Shown here one piece after another: positions 6,705 through 10,695 of a DNA stretch of 10,695 nt. The position numbers and the translations under genes are program-made. The notes below the pieces were generated by a model. The model did no database searches, was not told the origin of the DNA, and worked only from the letters and a program-made list of their open reading frames with translations. Each line of letters starts with the position of its first letter. The stretch's first letter is position 1. Source of the stretch: DATKEG01 sp035544515 (GTDB lineage: Bacteria; Acidobacteriota; Vicinamibacteria; Fen-336); NCBI GenBank assembly GCA_035544515.1, contig DATKEG010000008.1:1-10695 (forward strand), in the 5' to 3' direction.

Positions 6705-7526
6705 ATGAGCGGCGCGGCCCTCACTCCGGTGCCTCCGAGCGCCCGCGGGTCGGAGGACGCCTCCGACGAGCTGTTCACCGGGCTGGTCGTCTCCAACCCC
6801 CGGAAGGCGCAGCGCAGCCTGATCATGCCCGCTTCGCTCGCCGGCCACCTGATCGTCATCGCCCTGCTGTTGCTGATCCCGGTGCTCTGGCCCACGGCCC
6901 TGCCCGAGGAACGCGACCGCATCGTCGCCCTCATCTACAACCCCCCGCCGCCTCCCCCGCCGCCCCTGCCCAAGGGGCAGGCGCTCGTGGAGAAGGCGCA
7001 GCCCACCAAGCCGGTCACGCCCGAAACGCAGCCGGAGAAGAAGCCGGAGTTCACGGCCCAGATCGAGAGACCGGACGAGACGCCGCTCAAGCCGGAGGCC
7101 CGCGACCCGGACACCGAGCAGGTGGGCAGCTTGACCGGCAGCGACATGGGCCTGCCCGAGGGCATGGAGGAAGGCGTCGAAGGCGGGGTGGTGGGCGGCA
7201 CGCCCGGAGGCGTCATCGGCGGCGTCATCGGAGGCACGGGCGACGGCCCCGTGCTGGATTACGACCAGCCGCCGCGCGTCCTCAGGCAGACCAAGCCGAT
7301 CTACCCGCAGGAAGCCTTCGTCAAGAAGATCGAGGGTGTGGTCGAGCTGGAGGTGATCATCGACGCTTCCGGCCGGGTGTCGGTGCGGAGGATCATCCAC
7401 TCCGTCCCCGTGCTCGACGCCGCCGCGATGAACACCGTCCGCCAGTGGCTGTTCTCGCCGGCGGTCAAGAACGGGCGTCCGGTGGCGACCGTCGCCCTGA
7501 TCCCCGTGAGCTTCCGGATTTATTAG
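6705..7526 (+). CDS. tonB: TonB-family energy transducer, first copy
   Basis: The product is a TonB-like protein that spans the periplasm and passes ExbB/ExbD-derived energy to outer-membrane receptors. It is 273 aa. It has a cytoplasmic tail (1-38), a membrane helix (about 43-62), an eight-proline run (80-87), a Lys/Pro/Glu-rich periplasmic linker (88-140), a Gly-Gly-Val/Ile repeat block (157-178), and the C-terminal TonB domain with KPIYPQEA (197-204), GVVELEVIIDASGRV (211-225), a conserved PVLDAAA (235-241), QWLFSPA (247-253) and a final VSFRIY. I start at the ATG at 6705 because the extended -10 sits just before it. The frame is open to an ATG at 6597, 36 codons earlier, with AGGGGGAG 14 nt upstream, so a longer cytoplasmic tail is possible. 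It is separated by 256 bp from a second tonB with its own promoter. Confidence 0.88.
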   Translation: MSGAALTPVPPSARGSEDASDELFTGLVVSNPRKAQRSLIMPASLAGHLIVIALLLLIPVLWPTALPEERDRIVALIYNPPPPPPPPLPKGQALVEKAQPTKPVTPETQPEKKPEFTAQIERPDETPLKPEARDPDTEQVGSLTGSDMGLPEGMEEGVEGGVVGGTPGGVIGGVIGGTGDGPVLDYDQPPRVLRQTKPIYPQEAFVKKIEGVVELEVIIDASGRVSVRRIIHSVPVLDAAAMNTVRQWLFSPAVKNGRPVATVALIPVSFRIY

Positions 7527-7569
7527 AATCCCTCGCTCGCTGCCATTGGCTTGTGGCGCGGGCCGCCTG

Positions 7570-7600
7570 CCCCCCCCGCGCGCATTCGCGCTCCCCCCCC
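7570..7600 (+). repeat. Two C8 tracts flanking a small hairpin
   Basis: Eight cytosines at 7570-7577 and eight at 7593-7600 bracket an inverted repeat, GCGCG-CATT-CGCGC (7578-7591). The stretch is noncoding, 44 bp after the tonB1 stop and about 100 bp before the tonB2 promoter. Homopolymer runs of this length are prone to slippage, and on the other strand they are G8 tracts. Confidence 0.6.
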
Positions 7601-7601
7601 T

Positions 7602-7646
7602 ACCGATGCGCCGGAACCGAGGCCGCTCCGGTGGTGTCCAATCGGT
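7602..7646 (+). repeat. Weak nested inverted repeat
   Basis: ACCGAT (7602-7607) pairs with ATCGGT (7641-7646). Inside, CCGGA (7611-7615) pairs with TCCGG (7627-7631). The arms are short and the loops are moderate, so this could be chance in GC-rich DNA. It is listed because it sits in a control region already rich in symmetrical elements. Confidence 0.25.
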
Positions 7647-7661
7647 CCAGAAGGTGCCGTC

Positions 7662-7696
7662 GGGGGGAAACCCGCGCGGTGGCAGGGTTTCCCGCC
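7662..7696 (+). promoter_or_regulatory. Inverted repeat abutting the tonB2 -35 box, candidate operator
   Basis: The arms at 7662-7673 and 7685-7696 are 12 nt each with one mismatch. The inner nine bases, GGGAAACCC (7665-7673) and GGGTTTCCC (7685-7693), are an exact inverted match. The 11-nt spacer puts the arm centres 23 nt apart, about two helical turns. The right arm ends one base before the TTGACA -35 element. No T-tract follows, and it lies 135 bp past the tonB1 stop. A dimeric regulator site is therefore more likely than a terminator. The regulator is unknown. Confidence 0.55.
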
Positions 7697-7726
7697 TTGA
7701 CACCCAAAAAAGGGCGGCATTAGAAT
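7697..7726 (+). promoter_or_regulatory. Sigma-70-type promoter of the tonB2-exbB-exbD-exbD operon
   Basis: A perfect TTGACA -35 (7697-7702), an 18-bp spacer and TAGAAT (7721-7726; five of six matches to TATAAT) form the best promoter in the window. Transcription should begin around 7733, leaving a leader of about 50 nt before tonB2. Confidence 0.75.
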
Positions 7727-7750
7727 CGTAACTTCCCAGTCATGGCAGGT

Positions 7751-7766
7751 TCCCGGACAACCGGGA
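7751..7766 (+). promoter_or_regulatory. Leader hairpin beside the tonB2 ribosome site
   Basis: TCCCGG and CCGGGA are exact complements around an ACAA tetraloop. The stem ends one base before the strong Shine-Dalgarno AAGGAGAGG (7768-7776), which is 6 nt from the ATG. It could stabilise the leader or affect ribosome access. It does not cover the ribosome site. Confidence 0.5.
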
Positions 7767-7782
7767 CAAGGAGAGGCGTCCG

Positions 7783-8523
7783 ATGCAGCAGCGGCTCTTC
7801 GAGGACCTCATCGACTCCGACGTGGTGGCGCACCGGACCGGCAAGAGCTACACCCTGCCGGTCTCGATCGCCATCCACGCGATCGTGCTCCTGGCCGTGG
7901 TCGTGATCCCGCTCCTCACCGCCGAGGAGCTGCCGGAGCCCACCTCCGCCGTGCGCGCGTTCTTCGTCGAGCCCGCCGCGCCGCCGCCACCACCACCACC
8001 ACCACCGCCGCCCGCCCCCAAGGCGCCGACCGCCCCCAAGACCCCGCCGAGGGTGCAGCCCAACGAGCCGCCCAAGTTCGTGGCGCCGGTCGAGGTCCCC
8101 GAGGAGATCCGGCCCGAGGAGGGCATCGATCTCGGCATCGAGGGCGGAGTGGCCGGCGGCGTCGAGGGCGGCGTGCCCGGTGGCGTGGTCGGGGGAGTCG
8201 TGGGCGGGTTGCCCGACGCGCCGCCGCCGCCCGTGCAGGCCGTGCGCGTGGGCGGGCAGATCAAGGAGCCGAAGAAGCTCAAGAACGTCACCCCCACCTA
8301 TCCCGACATCGCCAAGCAGGCGCGCGTGCAGGGCGTCGTGATCCTGGAATGCACCATCAGCCCGCAGGGGCGGGTGACCGACGTGAAGGTCCTGCGTGGG
8401 ATCCCCCTGCTCGACGCGGCGGCCCAGGAGGCGGTGAAGCAGTGGGTCTACACTCCGACCCTCCTCAACGGCGTGCCCGTGCCGGTCATCATGACCGTCA
8501 CCGTGAACTTCCGGCTCTCTTAG
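7783..8523 (+). CDS. tonB: TonB-family energy transducer, second copy
   Basis: The product is 246 aa and heads an operon with exbB and two exbD genes, so it is the likely direct partner of that motor. It has a cytoplasmic tail (1-24), a membrane helix (about 25-46), an unbroken run of eleven prolines (67-77), a Pro/Ala/Lys linker to about 110, a Gly-Gly-Val repeat block (EGGVAGGVEGGVPGGV, 120-135, continuing to 142), and a C-terminal TonB domain with VTPTYPDIAKQARVQGVV (169-186), SPQGRV (193-198), PLLDAAAQEAVKQW (208-221) and VTVNFRLS at the end. The start is fixed by AAGGAGAGG at 7768-7776. It shares the layout of the upstream tonB copy but differs throughout in sequence, so this is not a recent duplication. 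Long proline runs usually need elongation factor P for efficient translation. Confidence 0.93.
   Translation: MQQRLFEDLIDSDVVAHRTGKSYTLPVSIAIHAIVLLAVVVIPLLTAEELPEPTSAVRAFFVEPAAPPPPPPPPPPPAPKAPTAPKTPPRVQPNEPPKFVAPVEVPEEIRPEEGIDLGIEGGVAGGVEGGVPGGVVGGVVGGLPDAPPPPVQAVRVGGQIKEPKKLKNVTPTYPDIAKQARVQGVVILECTISPQGRVTDVKVLRGIPLLDAAAQEAVKQWVYTPTLLNGVPVPVIMTVTVNFRLS
7981..8013 (+). repeat. CCN trinucleotide run with six CCA codons
   Basis: Eleven consecutive proline codons include six identical CCA codons in a row (7987-8004). CCA is otherwise rare in these GC-rich genes, so the run looks like a trinucleotide expansion whose length could vary by slippage without breaking the frame. Confidence 0.65.
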
Positions 8524-8565
8524 GATTTCGCACGAACCTTTAACTGGAGCACCGCAGGAGGATCA

Positions 8566-9246
8566 ATGCAGTTCGATTTGAGATCCATGGCCGAGCACAT
8601 GGGCGGGATCGCCTGGGGCGTGGTCATCGTCCTGACCATCATGTCCGTGTGGTCGATCGGCGTGATGATCGAGCGGTACTACACCTACCGCAAGGCCACG
8701 CAGCAGTCCCGCAAGTACGCGCCCGAGGTCGCCCGCTTCCTGAAGCAGGGCAAGATCAAGGAGGCCATCGACGCCTCCCACGGCGCCAACGTGAAGCACT
8801 CGCACCTGGCCAAGGTGCTGGTGGTGGGGCTGCAGGAGTGGCAGTACCAGCAGGAGATCGGGGAGACCGAGCGCGACAAGGAAGCGGCGGTGGACGCGGC
8901 CAAGCGGGCCATCCAGCGCGCGACCGCGGTCAACCTGGCCGACATGAAGCGCGGCCTGGGCGGGCTGGCCACCATCGGCTCCACCGCGCCGTTCGTGGGA
9001 CTGTTCGGCACCACCTTCGGGATCATCAACGCCTTCTCGGGGATGGCCCTCACCGGCTCGGGCGGCATCGCGGCCATCTCGGCCGGCATCGCCGAGGCCC
9101 TCATCACCACCGCCTTCGGCCTGTTCGTGGCCGTGCCGGCGGTGTGGGCCTACAACTACTTCGCGGGCAAGGTGGAGGGCTTCAACGTCGAGATGGACAA
9201 CTCCAGCTCCGAGCTGCTCGACTACTTCATCAAGAAGGGCGCCTGA
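8566..9246 (+). CDS. exbB: ExbB/TolQ/MotA-family proton channel subunit
   Basis: This inner-membrane subunit surrounds ExbD helices and conducts protons to power TonB. The product is 226 aa, with three membrane helices at about 14-36, 134-157 and 177-199. The family core is intact: GLATIGSTAPFVGLFGTTFG (133-152), then ISAGIAEALITTAFGLFVAV (171-190) and PAVWAYN (191-197). The long cytoplasmic loop 40-130 is Lys/Glu-rich. AGGAGG at 8556-8561 supports the start. It follows tonB2 by 42 bp and precedes exbD1 by 43 bp, with no terminator, so one operon is expected. TolQ is an alternative assignment, but no tolA, tolB or pal is nearby and a tonB is. Confidence 0.93.
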   Translation: MQFDLRSMAEHMGGIAWGVVIVLTIMSVWSIGVMIERYYTYRKATQQSRKYAPEVARFLKQGKIKEAIDASHGANVKHSHLAKVLVVGLQEWQYQQEIGETERDKEAAVDAAKRAIQRATAVNLADMKRGLGGLATIGSTAPFVGLFGTTFGIINAFSGMALTGSGGIAAISAGIAEALITTAFGLFVAVPAVWAYNYFAGKVEGFNVEMDNSSSELLDYFIKKGA

Positions 9247-9289
9247 GCCGCGTCACCGTCCGGAGCCGGGATAGAGAGGAGCCGCGCCC

Positions 9290-9718
9290 ATGTCCATGAA
9301 CGTCGGTAGCGAAAAAGGCGGCGCCATCGCCGACATCAACGTCACGCCCATGGCGGACATCATGATCGTGCTGCTGATCATCTTCATGGTGATCACGCCC
9401 ATGCTGCAGAAGGGCGTGGACGTGCGGCTGCCCATCGCCAGCAACACGGCCGAGCGGAAGGACGAGCCCAAGACCATCACCGTGGCCATCAAGCGCGACT
9501 CCACCACCTACGTGAACGGCATCGTGGTGGGCAAGCCCGAGATGGTGCCGCAGGTCAAGGAGCGTCTGGACGAGGCGCCCGAGGGCAGCAAGATGGTGTT
9601 CCTCAAGGCCGATTCCGAGCTGCCGTACGCGGAGGTCATGAAGGTGATGGACGACCTGCGCGAGGCGGGCGTGGAAGAGATCGCGCTCATCGCCGAGCCG
9701 CGCGCGCAGGGGAGCTAA
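9290..9718 (+). CDS. exbD: ExbD/TolR-family subunit, first copy
   Basis: ExbD dimers sit inside the ExbB pore, and their membrane Asp carries the protons. The product is 142 aa: a short cytoplasmic N-terminus, ADINVTPMADIMIVLLIIFM (14-33) with the essential Asp at D23, then a periplasmic domain ending VMDDLREAGVEEIALIAEP. Ala22 before the Asp replaces the more common Val/Ile. AGAGAGGAG at 9273-9281, 8 nt before the ATG, fixes the start. The TAA stop is one base from the GTG of the next exbD. Paired exbD genes after exbB are common in several lineages and may give mixed ExbD dimers. Confidence 0.93.
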   Translation: MSMNVGSEKGGAIADINVTPMADIMIVLLIIFMVITPMLQKGVDVRLPIASNTAERKDEPKTITVAIKRDSTTYVNGIVVGKPEMVPQVKERLDEAPEGSKMVFLKADSELPYAEVMKVMDDLREAGVEEIALIAEPRAQGS

Positions 9719-9719
9719 C

Positions 9720-10286
9720 GTGGGCGCGGGATACGGGAACCCGCCGCGCAACTTCGAGCCTCCGGTGGCCGCACGCCCCGAGCTGGCCAAGAGGCGCCGT
9801 TGGATCGTCCATTCCCACGAGGCCACCCGGCCCAAGTCCGCCACCGCCATGTCGGACATCAACATCACGCCCCTCATCGACGTGCTGCTGGTGCTCCTGA
9901 TCATCTTCATGGTGGTGACGCCGCTGGCCCAGAAGGGCCTCGACATCGCGCTCCCGCAGCCGGACACCCGCACCGAGGCCACGCCGCCGCCGGCGCAGTC
10001 GAACCAGGTGGTCCTCGGCGTCGAGGACTCGCCGAGCGGACCCATCCTCACCGTCAACAAGAGCCCGGTCGGCACCATGGAGGAGCTGGAGCAGCGGCTG
10101 CGGGACATCTACCAGACCCGGTCCGACAAGACGATCTTCGTCCGCGCCTCGGGCGAGATCCCCTACGGCCGCGTGGTGGAAGCCATGGACGCGGCCCGCG
10201 GCGCCGGCGTCGAGCGCATCGGGATCATCTCCGAGAAGATGATCGAGGACGCGGGCGGCGTGGTGGGCGGCAGCCCCGGCCCGTAG
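9720..10286 (+). CDS. exbD: ExbD/TolR-family subunit, second copy with long N-terminal tail
   Basis: The product is 188 aa from GTG at 9720. The core begins at MSDINITPLIDVLLVLLIIF (44-63), with the proton-carrying Asp at D54, then LAQKGLDIALPQ and a periplasmic domain with VRASGEIPYGRVVEAMDAAR and IGIISEKM. Ahead of the core lie about 43 residues rich in Pro, Arg and Lys, including KRRRW at 24-28. Most ExbD proteins have 10-20 residues there. The GTG is preceded by AGGGGAG and sits one base after the exbD1 stop; codon use in the tail is like the rest of the gene, so it is probably translated. The alternative is an ATG at 9849 (residue 44) without a ribosome site. The C-terminus ends in a Gly/Val-rich stretch. 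An intrinsic terminator follows 22 bp after the stop. Confidence 0.9.
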   Translation: MGAGYGNPPRNFEPPVAARPELAKRRRWIVHSHEATRPKSATAMSDINITPLIDVLLVLLIIFMVVTPLAQKGLDIALPQPDTRTEATPPPAQSNQVVLGVEDSPSGPILTVNKSPVGTMEELEQRLRDIYQTRSDKTIFVRASGEIPYGRVVEAMDAARGAGVERIGIISEKMIEDAGGVVGGSPGP

Positions 10287-10306
10287 AGGCCGTTCCGGAC
10301 GCGCGG

Positions 10307-10335
10307 AGGGGCCCCACGTGGGGCCCTTTTTCTTT
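10307..10335 (+). terminator. Intrinsic terminator of the tonB2-exb operon
   Basis: GGGCCCC (10309-10315) and GGGGCCC (10320-10326) form a 7-bp GC stem around an ACGT loop, extendable by a G-U and an A-U pair. TTTTTCTTT (10327-10335) follows directly. It lies 22 bp after the exbD2 stop. Confidence 0.92.
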
Positions 10336-10343
10336 CCGACGAT

Positions 10344-10365
10344 GAGCTCGGCCCGGGCCGAGTTC
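10344..10365 (+). repeat. Palindrome between terminator and truncated hydrolase
   Basis: CTCGGCCCGGGCCGAG (10347-10362) is a perfect 16-bp palindrome. It extends to 22 bp with one mismatched pair (10346/10363). It lies 15 bp before the ATG at 10381. It may be an operator, or a chance product of GC-rich DNA. Confidence 0.4.
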
Positions 10366-10380
10366 CACGGTAGGTCCGAG

Positions 10381-10695
10381 ATGTGGCGTTGGACGAGGCG
10401 CGCGCTCGTCGGCCTCTGCGGTCTGGTCATCGCGGCCGCGGCGGCCGGAGCCACGTATCAGTGGCTGGCGACCCGTCGTGACCTGGCCGGGCACCCACCG
10501 CCGGGGCGCGTCGTGGACGTCGGAGGTCACCGGCTTCACATCTGGTGCATGGGATCCGGTTCGCCGGCCGTGGTCCTCGAGGCCGGCCTCTCGTGCCAGG
10601 TGATCGCGGAGGAATCGGGCCACGTGGTCACGGCCGACCAGCCGCAGGTCGTGGTGGAGGCGATCCGCACCGCCGTCATGGCGGCGCGAGGATCG
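10381..10695 (+). pseudogene. Alpha/beta hydrolase with the catalytic core missing, runs off the window
   Basis: The frame is open for 105 codons to the window edge. Residues 1-30 have basic residues and a membrane helix or signal anchor. Residues 40-70 contain PPGRVVDVGGHRLHIWCMGS and then SPAVVLEAGL, the standard opening of a membrane-anchored alpha/beta-hydrolase family. The next residues, CQVIAEESGHVVTADQPQ (72-89) and VVVEAIRTAVMAAR, are the standard ending of that same family, where SGH carries the catalytic His. The middle, about 200 residues with the G-x-S-x-G nucleophile and the catalytic Asp, is absent, with the frame kept. I therefore infer an in-frame internal deletion, and the product cannot be an active hydrolase. 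An in-frame ATG at 10342 could add 13 residues. No strong ribosome site is present. An assembly join remains possible. Confidence 0.65.

Noticed and set aside
1..10695. A new multi-gene defence, mobile or biosynthetic system
   Set aside because: All complete genes belong to known housekeeping or envelope families. No transposase, integrase, toxin-antitoxin pair, CRISPR repeat or tRNA was found on either strand.

Overview
The window is high-GC bacterial chromosome packed with housekeeping and cell-envelope genes. The organism is probably an acidobacterium. This rests on the tgt-yajC-secD-secF cluster running into two TonB genes that carry Gly-Gly-Val repeats, followed by exbB and two exbD genes. 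Some deltaproteobacterial or other high-GC lineages remain possible, since no rRNA or other phylogenetic marker is present. No mobile element, CRISPR array, tRNA or rRNA was seen.

Left end, minus strand (1-2111): ddl, for D-alanine-D-alanine ligase, is followed 43 bp downstream by a secreted tetratricopeptide-repeat protein that runs off the left edge. A 152-bp divergent spacer then separates ddl from tgt. It holds a small GCGTCATC/TTCTCTGCGT repeat patch and a promoter-like -10 hexamer for each gene, 6 nt from the start codon, which suggests leaderless transcripts.

Centre, plus strand (2264-6506): tgt (queuosine tRNA-guanine transglycosylase), yajC, secD and secF form the classic Sec-accessory cluster. 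yajC and secD are 2 bp apart. secD and secF are separated by an unusual 123-bp spacer with nested inverted repeats.

Right part, plus strand (6705-10286): tonB1 stands alone with its own extended -10 box. After a 256-bp control region come tonB2, exbB, exbD1 and exbD2. The control region holds C8 tracts, hairpins, a near-perfect 12-nt inverted repeat abutting a TTGACA-N18-TAGAAT promoter, and a leader hairpin beside the ribosome site. A strong intrinsic terminator ends the run. ExbB and the ExbD proteins should form the proton-driven inner-membrane motor, and the TonB proteins should carry its energy to outer-membrane receptors. The Sec genes serve export of such envelope proteins.

Right edge (10381-end): an open reading frame joins the N-terminus of a membrane-anchored alpha/beta hydrolase directly to that family's C-terminus, skipping the catalytic core. 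This is an internal deletion, a decayed gene or an assembly join. I found no clearly new multi-gene system. The observations most worth checking are this deleted hydrolase, the recurring leaderless-type starts and the tonB2 control region.
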